A stretch of DNA of 8,765 nt from Deltaproteobacteria bacterium (GCA_019308655.1 JAFDHS010000221.1:1-8765); one strand, 5' to 3'; shown: positions 1-6,315, counted from the first letter of the stretch. A program made the numbers and translations. The notes: generated by a model not told the origin, from the sequence alone.

Positions 1-120
1 TTCAACTAAAAACACTTCATATCCAACCTCGGCGGCTTCGAGAGTAGTTGTCAACCCGCTTATCCCTCCTCCAACTACCAAAACGCTTCCGCTAGCAGGG
101 GCTGCTTTTTCTACCGTCAT
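1..120 (-). CDS. qmoA: QmoA, quinone-interacting membrane-bound oxidoreductase subunit A (5' part only)
   Basis: Only the first 40 codons are in the window; the gene runs off the left edge. The ATG at 120-118 has a strong GGAGGG ribosome-binding site at 131-126, five bases upstream. After a short polar start (MTVEKAAPASG) comes a beta strand and the FAD-binding loop VVGGGISGL, then a helix and the strand VFLVE. This is the N-terminal Rossmann fold of HdrA-like flavoproteins. QmoA is a cytoplasmic, FAD-containing HdrA-like subunit of the QmoABC complex, which is thought to pass electrons from menaquinol to APS reductase. The fold alone would also fit other HdrA-type proteins. The call rests on its position directly downstream of aprBA on the same strand, the usual order in sulfate reducers. 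Signals separating it from aprA are described under the terminator and leader repeats. Confidence 0.85.
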   Translation of the reverse strand, partial: MTVEKAAPASGSVLVVGGGISGLTTTLEAAEVGYEVFLVE

Positions 121-208
121 GCTATCCCTCCGTGCATTATTAATTTCAGTTGTTACAATTTTTTCAATTTAACGTCCACATCCCTTCAAAAGCTTTTCAT
201 TGCTCACA

Positions 209-270
209 GTGTCCATATGCTTAAAAATTTTATAGTGATAACCTACCAAAATACTTAAGCATCTGGACAC
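209..270 (-). repeat. Inverted repeat in the qmoA leader (distal arm pair)
   Basis: GTGTCCATATGCTTAA at 209-224 pairs with TTAAGCATCTGGACAC at 255-270, matching 15 of 16 positions around a 30-base AT-rich loop. It lies about 90-150 bases upstream of the qmoA start codon. It could fold in the qmo mRNA leader or be a protein-binding site. Its outer arm shares bases 265-270 with the next inverted repeat. Confidence 0.75.
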
Positions 271-311
271 ATAATAAGCCTTTTGGATGCCGCCGAAGGT
301 ATTATGCGTCC
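265..311 (-). repeat. Second inverted repeat in the qmoA leader, overlapping the first
   Basis: GGACACATAATA at 265-276 pairs with TATTATGCGTCC at 300-311. Eleven of 12 pairs are Watson-Crick and the odd one becomes a G-U wobble in the minus-strand RNA. Inside the loop CCTT (279-282) can pair with AAGG (296-299). The arm at 265-270 is also needed by the neighbouring repeat, so the two full stems cannot form in one RNA. The element lies between the aprA terminator and qmoA. Confidence 0.75.
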
Positions 312-325
312 GTCAATCTTTTATT

Positions 326-362
326 AATAAAAACCTCCAGGCGTCTTTCGACACCTGGAGGT
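326..362 (-). terminator. Rho-independent terminator after aprA
   Basis: A 9-bp stem (ACCTCCAGG at 333-341 with CCTGGAGGT at 354-362) continues, after one mismatch, with three more pairs around a TTTC loop. Read on the minus strand the stem is followed at once by TTTTTATTAAT. It begins 33 bases after the aprA stop codon, as expected for termination of the aprBA transcript. It would separate or attenuate expression of qmoA. Confidence 0.85.
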
Positions 363-395
363 ATATTAGGCGACTAGTGGTTAGCCGACCTGTTT

Positions 396-2372
396 TTAAG
401 CATCAGGAATAATTTTGTGATAAGGTTCTTTTTTCAACGACCAGGTATTGGTCTTCTTGTCATATGTAGAGTTGACAAAGCAGAACCAGTTCTCATCATC
501 CTGACCCGGGAAGTCAGCTCTGTAGTAGAATCCAGGGAAGCGGGTCTCTTTACGGAACTGGATATGACGCAGATGAGCCTCAACCGTATAAAGACGATGA
601 TAGATTTCCCAGCATCTCAACAGCTCGTGGAGGTCGCCGGCAGCCAGTTTTTCACTGTCTGTACGCATATCCTCGAACATGTCCATGATCATCTCAAGGG
701 ATTTGCCGTTGGTCTGATAGTATGTCGCCGTACCTGCGCCGTATTCATGGGTAGCTTTCATCAGACGCATGGTCAATCCGGCAGGCTTGATATAGTTGGG
801 GTTAATATCCGTAGCCGTGGTATATTCGCAATTCTCAAGATAGGTTCTGACCGGCTTGTAGACCATGTCCACCAGTTCCTGCGTGCTTTCTGCAAGAGTC
901 GGTGTGAAATCTTCATTATTGCGGATGAATCTTACCATTTGTTTGGCAGCGCTACGTCCTTCGTAATGAGATCCTGAAGAAAACTTGTGACCGGAGCAGC
1001 CAACGCCGTCACCAGCAGTGAACAGACCTGGAATCGTTGTCATACGGTTGTAGACTTTACCCTTGTAATCCCATTTGTATGAATCCGGTACCCAATCTTC
1101 GTCCGGACCACAGCACCAGATGCCGCAGCATCCTGAGTGAGAGCCGAGGAGGTAAGGTTCGGTCGGCATAATCTCGGAATTTTTCTTTTCAGGCTCTGTG
1201 TTGGTTGCGCACCACAGGTTGGCCTGGCCGCAGGTCATGTCAAGGAAGTCTTCCCATGCTTCTGATTCAAGCTCCTTGAGCTCTTTCTTGTCCATGGTCT
1301 CGCCAAGATTCTTAAGGGCTGTAACGGTGTCCATGATGATGGGACCGCGACCGGCTTTCATCTCAAACAGCATGACATGGTTACGCAGACAAGTCGGTGT
1401 AATGGCTGCGGTTCCGTAAGGAGCATAGCTCTCAAGTTCTTTCTTTACTTCATCATATTCCAGATAGTTCTCACCAAGAGCATTCTGCAGTCTTCCCTTG
1501 AAGAGGAGGAACCATGCGCCGACAGGACCATAACCGTCTTTAAAACGGGCCGGGGTGAAACGGTTTTCCATCATGGAAAGCTCGGCACCGGCTCTCAATG
1601 CCATGGTATATGTGGAACCTGCGTTCCATACGGGATACCAGGCACGACCTTTACCCTCACCAACGCTGCGGGGCTGATAAATATTAACAGCACCACCGCA
1701 AGCGACCATCATGGTCTTGCATTTAATGACGTAAACTTTGTTTTCACGAACGGAGAAACCGACTGCGCCGGCGATCTGACCGGTATTGGCGTCGTTGAGA
1801 AGCTCTACGATGAAAACACGCTCCAGAATGTTCTCTTCTCCAAGAGCAAGTTTGGCAGCTTCGGAAACGATTCTTTTGTAGGACTCGCCGTTGATCATGA
1901 TTTGCCATTTACCTGTACGGACGGGCTTGGCACCTGACTTCAAGGTACCCATTTTCTGGCCTTTTTTTCCGTTAAGGGTTTTGTCGTCGGCGCTTTTTTT
2001 CCACATGGGGAGACCCCATTCTTCAAACAGATGGACCGAATCGTCAACGTGACGGCCGAGGTCAAAGATAAGGTCTTCACGAACGATACCCATCAGATCG
2101 TTGCGAACCATACGGACATAATCATCCGGGGTATTCTCGCCGATATAGGTATTAATAGCGGAAAGTCCCTGGGCAACGGCGCCGCTTCGTTCCATGGCAG
2201 CCTTGTCAACCAGCAGAATTTTGTCGTCATCCTTGGCCCATTTTTTGATCTCAAATGCTGTACCGCAGGCAGCCATTCCACCGCCGACGATCAGAATATC
2301 AACGTCTCGCTCTTCGACTTCCGGGTCTTTTAGGGCCTTAATTTCACCTAAAGGCTTATTTGGTAATGCCAT
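396..2372 (-). CDS. aprA: Adenylylsulfate (APS) reductase, alpha subunit AprA
   Basis: AprA is the FAD-carrying catalytic subunit of cytoplasmic dissimilatory APS reductase, which converts APS to sulfite and AMP using electrons passed through AprB. The 658 residues match the usual length. Visible landmarks are the N-terminal FAD loop VGGGMAACG (residues 29-37), the segment NRFTPARFKDGYGP (270-283) with conserved arginines of the substrate region, the cysteine-rich HSGCCGIWCCGP (412-423), and the C-terminal FAD segment GLFTAGDGVGCSG (449-461). The C-terminal region YRADFPGQDDENWFCF is also typical. The ATG at 2372 has AAGGAG at 2386-2381, eight bases upstream. The gene lies 95 bases downstream of aprB in the same direction and ends just before a strong terminator. 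No truncation, frameshift or missing motif is seen. The neighbouring aprB and qmoA support an enzyme working in the reductive direction, though this cannot be proved from the window. Confidence 0.98.
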   Translation of the reverse strand: MALPNKPLGEIKALKDPEVEERDVDILIVGGGMAACGTAFEIKKWAKDDDKILLVDKAAMERSGAVAQGLSAINTYIGENTPDDYVRMVRNDLMGIVREDLIFDLGRHVDDSVHLFEEWGLPMWKKSADDKTLNGKKGQKMGTLKSGAKPVRTGKWQIMINGESYKRIVSEAAKLALGEENILERVFIVELLNDANTGQIAGAVGFSVRENKVYVIKCKTMMVACGGAVNIYQPRSVGEGKGRAWYPVWNAGSTYTMALRAGAELSMMENRFTPARFKDGYGPVGAWFLLFKGRLQNALGENYLEYDEVKKELESYAPYGTAAITPTCLRNHVMLFEMKAGRGPIIMDTVTALKNLGETMDKKELKELESEAWEDFLDMTCGQANLWCATNTEPEKKNSEIMPTEPYLLGSHSGCCGIWCCGPDEDWVPDSYKWDYKGKVYNRMTTIPGLFTAGDGVGCSGHKFSSGSHYEGRSAAKQMVRFIRNNEDFTPTLAESTQELVDMVYKPVRTYLENCEYTTATDINPNYIKPAGLTMRLMKATHEYGAGTATYYQTNGKSLEMIMDMFEDMRTDSEKLAAGDLHELLRCWEIYHRLYTVEAHLRHIQFRKETRFPGFYYRADFPGQDDENWFCFVNSTYDKKTNTWSLKKEPYHKIIPDA

Positions 2373-2467
2373 ATTATATTCTCCTTAAACAATATACAAA
2401 ATTTCAAAATTTGAATAAAATCAGCTATTTATAGATCTAAACAAATCTTCAAAAAAACCGGCTCCGC

Positions 2468-2905
2468 TTAAGCTAAGGCAAGCGGTGTTATCATGGTCAC
2501 ATCTTCTGCTTCTTCGGTAGCCAGCCGGTTGGAATCCAGATCCTTTCCTTTCAGATCTGTATAGACATTGGCAGAGCCTTCGGGAGTTGTACGGATGGGG
2601 AACTTAAAGCGTTTGACGACACCGTTTCTGAACTTACAGGTCCACATAACGTCCTCAGTACCCATCATCGGCATAATGCTGCTTCCCAGCGGTACGAAGT
2701 CTGAGTAACCCCTTACTTCAATTGCCTGGGTCGGGCATATTTTTACACAGGAAAAGCATTCCCAGCATGCATCGGGTTCCTGGTTGTAAGCCTTCATGGC
2801 ATTAGGATCCAAGACCATCAGATCGTTGGGACAAATATACATACATGCGGTCTTGTCCCCACCTTTACATCCGTCACATTTCTCTTGAATTACAAAACTT
2901 GGCAT
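2468..2905 (-). CDS. aprB: Adenylylsulfate (APS) reductase, beta subunit AprB
   Basis: AprB is the iron-sulfur subunit that carries electrons to the FAD of AprA. The protein has 145 residues. Its N-terminal ferredoxin-like domain has eight cysteines for two [4Fe-4S] clusters: C10, C13, C21, C25 (the loop between C13 and C21 is longer than in simple ferredoxins, as is usual in AprB) and C47, C50, C53, C57. Trp48, within CWEC, matches the tryptophan proposed to assist electron transfer toward FAD in the characterised enzyme. The C-terminal part (about 80-145) is the extended tail that wraps around AprA. The ATG at 2905 has an excellent AGGAGGT site at 2921-2915, nine bases upstream. aprB precedes aprA, probably in one transcript. 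No sat gene is found upstream; the tRNA pair on the other strand is next. Confidence 0.97.
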   Translation of the reverse strand: MPSFVIQEKCDGCKGGDKTACMYICPNDLMVLDPNAMKAYNQEPDACWECFSCVKICPTQAIEVRGYSDFVPLGSSIMPMMGTEDVMWTCKFRNGVVKRFKFPIRTTPEGSANVYTDLKGKDLDSNRLATEEAEDVTMITPLALA

Positions 2906-2945
2906 TTAAACAATACCTCCTAATTTTGCGTTGTAATAATTTTCT

Positions 2946-2975
2946 CGGCCCAAAAAGAACGCCTTTCCGGCCGTT
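2946..2975 (-). promoter_or_regulatory. Possible folded leader element upstream of aprB
   Basis: On the minus strand CGGCC (2973-2969) can pair with GGCCG (2950-2946). Alternatively AACGGCC (2975-2969) pairs, with one bulge, with GGCGTT (2963-2958), and that stem is followed by CTTTTT. The second form resembles a weak intrinsic terminator about 40 bases before the aprB ribosome-binding site, and the first would prevent it. Stems are short, so this is only a candidate. Confidence 0.25.
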
Positions 2976-3119
2976 AATGACGATCCATAACACAAAAACA
3001 GATGCCCAAACTCAGGCCACTGTTATATATCCATTTAAAATTATTAAATAAACTTAAAATAACTTTTATAAAAAACAGCTATTTTTTTGTTATTAAATCA
3101 GATAGATATTTTTTTGTCT

Positions 3120-3148
3120 CTTTTAGTACTCAGCCTTATACTTGTCAA
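3120..3148 (-). promoter_or_regulatory. Candidate sigma-70 promoter for aprBA
   Basis: On the minus strand a perfect TTGACA (3148-3143) is followed after 17 bases by TAAAAG (3125-3120), a weak -10 match. Transcription would start near 3113 and give a leader of roughly 200 bases. A weaker alternative is TTGACT at 3279-3274, with TATCAA 16 bases further on. No experimental support is available. Confidence 0.35.
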
Positions 3149-3417
3149 GAACTTTTGATTAAACAATTTTTAAAACATACATATAGTTAGACTCCCCTAA
3201 ACACTACATACAGACACCAACGCTTTGACAAAAATATTTATCACTTTGAATCTTTGATATGGGTTATAAATTGGCAGTCAAAATGGATTTCCGGATATTC
3301 TGAATTTTGGCAGAAACCGTTTTGGGTGAGGATGTTTTTTTCGCAAAAAAATTGTCTGCTTTTTTCAAGTTGTTATATTTTTATGCATAACATAATTTGA
3401 ATAATTATTTTTTTCGC

Positions 3418-3446
3418 TTGACATTATCTTTGCTGATTGGTAGATA
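3418..3446 (+). promoter_or_regulatory. Candidate sigma-70 promoter for the tRNA pair
   Basis: A perfect TTGACA at 3418-3423 is followed, after exactly 17 bases, by TAGATA at 3441-3446. The first tRNA base is at 3483, which leaves a short 5' leader for RNase P to remove. The -10 match is only partial. Confidence 0.5.
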
Positions 3447-3482
3447 CAACCTGCTTTTGATTTTTAAAGTTTTTTTAAATCA

Positions 3483-3555
3483 GGGCGGGTAGCTCAGTTG
3501 GGAGAGCATCGGCCTTACAAGCCGAGGGTCACAGGTTCAAGCCCTGTTCCGCCCA
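3483..3555 (+). tRNA. tRNA-Val (anticodon UAC)
   Basis: A complete 73-base cloverleaf. The acceptor stem GGGCGGG pairs with TCCGCCC, closing with a G-U pair. The D arm is GCTC/GAGC. The anticodon stem TCGGC/GCCGA carries the loop CTTACAA, whose anticodon TAC reads valine codons. The T arm ACAGG/CCTGT has the loop TTCAAGC. The discriminator base is A at 3555. The 3' CCA is not encoded (TTT follows), so it must be added after transcription. It is followed after 37 bases by tRNA-Asp and probably shares its transcript. Confidence 0.97.
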
Positions 3556-3592
3556 TTTTTTTTAAATCTAAGCATAAAGACCTTTCAATTAC

Positions 3593-3671
3593 GGGGGCGT
3601 AGTTCAGTTTTGGTTAGAACGCCGGCCTGTCACGCCGGAGGTCGCGAGTTCGAGTCTCGTCGCTCCCGCCA
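3593..3671 (+). tRNA. tRNA-Asp (anticodon GUC)
   Basis: The cloverleaf starts with acceptor GGGGGCG pairing with CGCTCCC (one G-U). The anticodon stem CCGGC/GCCGG carries the loop CTGTCAC, whose anticodon GTC reads aspartate codons. The T arm is CGAGT-TCGAGTC-style with a normal TTCGAGT loop. The discriminator is G at 3668 and the 3' CCA (3669-3671) is encoded, unlike in the neighbouring tRNA-Val. A strong terminator begins ten bases later. Confidence 0.97.
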
Positions 3672-3680
3672 CAAAAAATA

Positions 3681-3712
3681 AAGGAATTAGATTATATCTA
3701 ATTCCTTTTTTT
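3681..3712 (+). terminator. Rho-independent terminator after the tRNA pair
   Basis: A perfect 12-bp stem, AAGGAATTAGAT (3681-3692) with ATCTAATTCCTT (3696-3707), has a three-base loop and runs into a tract of seven T (3706-3712). It is AT-rich but long. Being nearly symmetrical, with an A run upstream, it might also work on the minus strand. Confidence 0.9.
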
Positions 3713-3924
3713 ATTGAACAAAAATCCGCGCACCTCAAAAGTATACCTTACCCCCATAACCCACCATACTCTAAACCTATATTATACTTACTTGAAATTA
3801 GGCAACAATAGTGATAAAAGAAAAAGTGTGTTGCTAACGCACCATAGTTGACAAAAAAGTAGTATTTCCATTGGTCTCAATCGGAAAGTTTTAACAATTT
3901 TGCTTATCTTCGGGGAACATAAGA

Positions 3925-4356
3925 ATGGAAATTTCCGGCCAACTCACAAAAAAATCCGGCGTTACGGCTCAACTAATTGAACGAATAAAAAACATGTCCT
4001 TGGATCAACAGGTAGAACTTTTGAAAGCGTTGGACAAGAGCAGCAAGGAAGGATTAAGGCAAAGTTACCGGAAAAATTTTTTTATGATAATTGATTATAA
4101 TGTTGAAGGTCAATATTTCCGAGATTTTATTCAAGATATTAACGAGGGTGGGCTATTCATCGAAACTTATCAAAAATTTTCAGCAGGGCAATCGATATTA
4201 ATGTCCTTCATGTCGCCGGAGTTCGTGAAACCGTTTAAAATCGGTGGCGAAATTGTCCATGTTCGCCCATATGGCTTCGGAGTTAAGTTTAAAATAGAAA
4301 ACCAGGTTCAAGAAGAGGCTATAAAAAATCTCGTGAACATGATTCAAGACCGATGA
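3925..4356 (+). CDS. PilZ-domain protein, probable c-di-GMP receptor
   Basis: This 143-residue protein has no signal peptide or membrane segment and should be cytoplasmic. Residues 1-44 form a charged, mostly helical N-terminal part. A PilZ domain follows, with the two c-di-GMP binding signatures: RQSYR (R45 and R49, the RxxxR motif) and DINEGG (71-76, the D/N-x-S-x-x-G motif with Asn where Ser is usual). The next stretch, GLFIET, and the later HVRPYGFGVKF (about 116-126) resemble the PilZ beta barrel common in deltaproteobacterial single-domain proteins. Such proteins usually act as adaptors that change motility, attachment or gene expression when c-di-GMP rises; the partner here is unknown. 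The ATG at 3925 has only a modest GGGG site at 3912-3915. The gene stands alone behind the tRNA terminator and is convergent with the acyl-CoA ligase. Confidence 0.85.
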   Translation: MEISGQLTKKSGVTAQLIERIKNMSLDQQVELLKALDKSSKEGLRQSYRKNFFMIIDYNVEGQYFRDFIQDINEGGLFIETYQKFSAGQSILMSFMSPEFVKPFKIGGEIVHVRPYGFGVKFKIENQVQEEAIKNLVNMIQDR

Positions 4357-4397
4357 CTATCTGCTCATCATATTTCAATTCCTTCCTGATATCCGGA

Positions 4398-4412
4398 TTT
4401 GTGACTCACAAA
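4398..4412. repeat. Perfect short palindrome TTTGTGA-C-TCACAAA
   Basis: Seven-base arms around a single central base, between the convergent PilZ gene and the racemase remnant. The arms resemble half-sites of CRP/FNR or Rex-type regulators, but the spacing is far too short for these. It may be a leftover transcription end of the racemase gene or chance. Confidence 0.4.
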
Positions 4413-4424
4413 GGCACAAAATAG

Positions 4425-4541
4425 CTATCGCCCCACAACAAACCCGTACTTGAGAAGATCATTCGGATCGACTACGAACTGCTGAATCCCCGTGATATAG
4501 GCTTTTCCGGTAACAACGGGATCGACCGTAAACAAATCAGG
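4425..4541 (-). pseudogene. 3' remnant of a proline racemase / hydroxyproline epimerase family gene
   Basis: Directly behind the acyl-CoA ligase stop, in a different reading frame, the minus strand encodes about 38 codons ending at TAG (4427-4425). They include VTGKAYITGIQQFVVDP followed by NDLLKYGFVVGR. This closely resembles the conserved C-terminal end of the proline racemase family (pattern G-x-A-x-x-TG, then F/VxDxxDPxxxGF). The rest of that roughly 330-residue protein is absent, because upstream of about 4541 the DNA codes for the C-terminus of the ligase. There is no start codon or ribosome-binding site for an independent small gene. The simplest reading is a deletion that removed the body of a downstream gene and left its last codons. 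A chance resemblance is possible but unlikely given the contiguous motif. Confidence 0.65.
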
Positions 4542-6303
4542 GCTCTGTTTTTTTGTCTTTGTAATAAGCCTTGTATATGGGATCCGCCTCCATGAGTTGT
4601 CGACGCATGACCTTTCCCACCAGCGTCTTGGGCAGATCTTTACGGAACTCGATCAGTTTCGGGACCTTATAATGGGTAATGTTATCCTTACACCAGATCC
4701 TCAATTCTTTTTCAGTGATCTTACCCTTCCAGTTGTCCTTGATCACTACCCAAACCTTGATGATTTCACCCATTTTACTGTCCGGAAGACCTGCTGCAGC
4801 GACCTCGACCACTCCCTCGTGCCTTCCTATCAGTTCTTCCACTTCTTTGGGAAAAACCGAATAGCCTCTGACCTTGATGAGCTGCTTTTTGCGGTCACTG
4901 ATGGTTACGCGCCCATGTTCGTCCATAAACCCGATGTCCCCTGTAAACAGCCACCGTTTCCCATCCCATTCCCTGATGGTCTCAGCGGTCTCCCGGGGGT
5001 TATTTAAATACTCAACCATGACCTGTGGACCTGCTACAACTATTTCGCCATTTTCTCCGGGGGGAAGCTCACGCGTGCCGGTTTCGATATCCATAATTTT
5101 CCATTCCGTGCCCGGGAAAGGCAGGCCCGCTGTGCCGGTGATCCTGTAATTTGTCAAGGGCCCGGCAGATATAGCGGGCGAGCTTTCGGTCAAACCGTAA
5201 GCCTCAATGATAATGGCTTCGGTTACCTTTTCAAATCGCTCCTGTACAGGGCGATGCAGGGGACCGGCTCCGGAAACACAGGCTCTCAATTTTTTAGCGA
5301 TGGAGTATTTTGAGATATCCGGGTAATCCGCTATTCTTTGAAAAAGAACCTCGGCTCCGCAAAAATAGGTTTCATGGTCCGGTGCAATGGCACAAATAGT
5401 CTTCAGAAGTTCTTTTGTTTTTGGGGGTCTTGGGAAAAGCATCATCCACATACCACTTTTGATGGCCGTATTCATAACACCGGTCATAGCAAAGGAATGA
5501 AAAAGCGGCAAAACTCCCACATTGCAGGAACCATGGGCCCCCATCCAGATCCAGAGATCGCATTGCGTGGCGTTTGCAACACAATTGAAGTGAGACAAAA
5601 CAGCCGCTTTCGGCACACCTGTAGTCCCTGCGGTCATCAGGTAAGCGGCCGGATCTTCAGGAAAAATCCGAACCTCCGGTACGCTGGGAGATACATTCAA
5701 AAGATCCGTGTAATGGATCGCGTCCTTGGGAACAGGGCCCGTTGGAATTTTTTTCAGCTTTTTACCCAGCCATTTCCTGAAATTTGACATCCTGACCAGA
5801 TCAACAATGCCGGTCACGATGATGTGCCGGAGAGGATACTTCTCTATTATACGCCCGATCAGAGTCTCATAAAGCGCATCCATGACGATGACCGCTTTAA
5901 CGCCGGTAATATTGAACTGATGCAACGCCTCATACGGCTTATATGTCGGATTGACTCCCGTCACTACAAGTCCCAGTCTGGCACAGGCATAGTAGGAGGC
6001 ACAGGCATAGTAGGAAATGACATATTGAAATGAATTGGGCAAAACCAGAGCTACAACATCCCCCTTTTTCAGTCCGAGTTTGTGGAGGCTGGTGGCCAAA
6101 GCATTCACATAGCTGTCCATTTCCTGAAAGCTCATAAAAGTACCTAAAAACCACATAACCGGTGAATCAGGGTATTTTTTTACCGATTCAGCCAGCATTT
6201 CGTATATCTCAGGGAAATCATAGTTTTTAGGGACTTGCTCAGGCCACCCGGCTTGTGATTGAAACCAAGGTTTTGATTCGTCTACATAAAATGGATTATT
6301 CAT
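4537..6303 (-). CDS. Fatty-acyl-CoA ligase (AMP-dependent acyl-CoA synthetase, FadD-like)
   Basis: This adenylate-forming enzyme activates a carboxylic acid, probably a medium- or long-chain fatty acid, to its CoA thioester through an acyl-AMP. Numbering from the upstream TTG at 6321 (594 residues), motifs in order are the ATP-binding loop TAGTTGVPKAAVLSH (about 230-244), YGLTES (375-380), the ribose-binding TGD (460-462), the hinge region DRKKQLIKVRGYS (476-488) and the catalytic lysine in VGKVMRR (Lys570). All are present, so it should be active. I chose ATG 6303 (588 residues): MNNPFYVDESKPW begins like relatives, and the TTG at 6321 is a rare start with no better ribosome-binding site. 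Neither start has a good one. Residues 103-114 contain the doubled unit SYYACA/SYYACA, from an 18-bp tandem duplication. The substrate cannot be fixed from sequence. It fits a sulfate reducer oxidising fatty acids. Confidence 0.9.
   Translation of the reverse strand: MNNPFYVDESKPWFQSQAGWPEQVPKNYDFPEIYEMLAESVKKYPDSPVMWFLGTFMSFQEMDSYVNALATSLHKLGLKKGDVVALVLPNSFQYVISYYACASYYACARLGLVVTGVNPTYKPYEALHQFNITGVKAVIVMDALYETLIGRIIEKYPLRHIIVTGIVDLVRMSNFRKWLGKKLKKIPTGPVPKDAIHYTDLLNVSPSVPEVRIFPEDPAAYLMTAGTTGVPKAAVLSHFNCVANATQCDLWIWMGAHGSCNVGVLPLFHSFAMTGVMNTAIKSGMWMMLFPRPPKTKELLKTICAIAPDHETYFCGAEVLFQRIADYPDISKYSIAKKLRACVSGAGPLHRPVQERFEKVTEAIIIEAYGLTESSPAISAGPLTNYRITGTAGLPFPGTEWKIMDIETGTRELPPGENGEIVVAGPQVMVEYLNNPRETAETIREWDGKRWLFTGDIGFMDEHGRVTISDRKKQLIKVRGYSVFPKEVEELIGRHEGVVEVAAAGLPDSKMGEIIKVWVVIKDNWKGKITEKELRIWCKDNITHYKVPKLIEFRKDLPKTLVGKVMRRQLMEADPIYKAYYKDKKTEP
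5980..6015 (-). repeat. Perfect 18-bp tandem duplication inside the acyl-CoA ligase gene
   Basis: The 18-base unit GGCACAGGCATAGTAGGA occurs twice in direct succession (5980-5997 and 5998-6015) with no mismatch. It adds six residues in frame, so the protein reads ISYYACASYYACARLGL where relatives have a single copy before the conserved RLGLVV-type strand. Identity of the copies suggests a recent slippage event. Confidence 0.95.
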
Positions 6304-6315
6304 GAAAGCGCTTTC
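6304..6315. promoter_or_regulatory. 12-bp perfect palindrome abutting the ligase ATG
   Basis: GAAAGCGCTTTC is fully self-complementary and ends at the base before the ATG at 6303, where a ribosome-binding site would normally be. It could be an operator or an RNA hairpin masking the start. If the TTG at 6321 is used, it is simply coding sequence (codons for ESAF). Confidence 0.3.

Larger units (their letters stand above)
2906..3482. other. AT-rich intergenic region between aprB and the tRNA genes
   Basis: This 577-base stretch contains no credible gene: the short open frames in it have AT-rich, low-complexity translations and no good ribosome-binding sites. It should hold the promoter and long leader of aprBA (minus) and the promoter of the tRNA pair (plus). 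It includes runs of A and T, a perfect 7+7 inverted T/A tract around CGC at 3335-3351, and a GC-richer block at 2946-2975 that can fold near the aprB start. Confidence 0.8.

Noticed and set aside
139..167. TTGAAA with ATTAAT 17 bases downstream, as a qmoA promoter
   Set aside because: The start would fall almost on the ribosome-binding site at 126-131, leaving no usable leader.
417..2388. Several plus-strand open frames (up to 186 codons) opposite aprA
   Set aside because: All are shadows of the well-conserved aprA frame. Their translations show no family motifs.
2845..3190. Two short plus-strand frames upstream of aprB
   Set aside because: One overlaps aprB itself. The other is AT-rich low-complexity sequence rich in Lys, Phe and Ile, without a start signal.
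3335..3351. Seven T, CGC, seven A forming a perfect inverted repeat
   Set aside because: A pure A/T stem with a three-base loop in an AT-rich region is expected by chance and has no terminator or operator context.
4398..4412. TTTGTGACTCACAAA as a CRP/FNR or Rex operator
   Set aside because: The arms look similar to their half-sites, but the one-base spacing does not fit these regulators. It is kept only as a palindrome.
5338..5787. A 149-codon open frame on the plus strand opposite the acyl-CoA ligase
   Set aside because: It is antisense to conserved ligase motifs and has no independent support.
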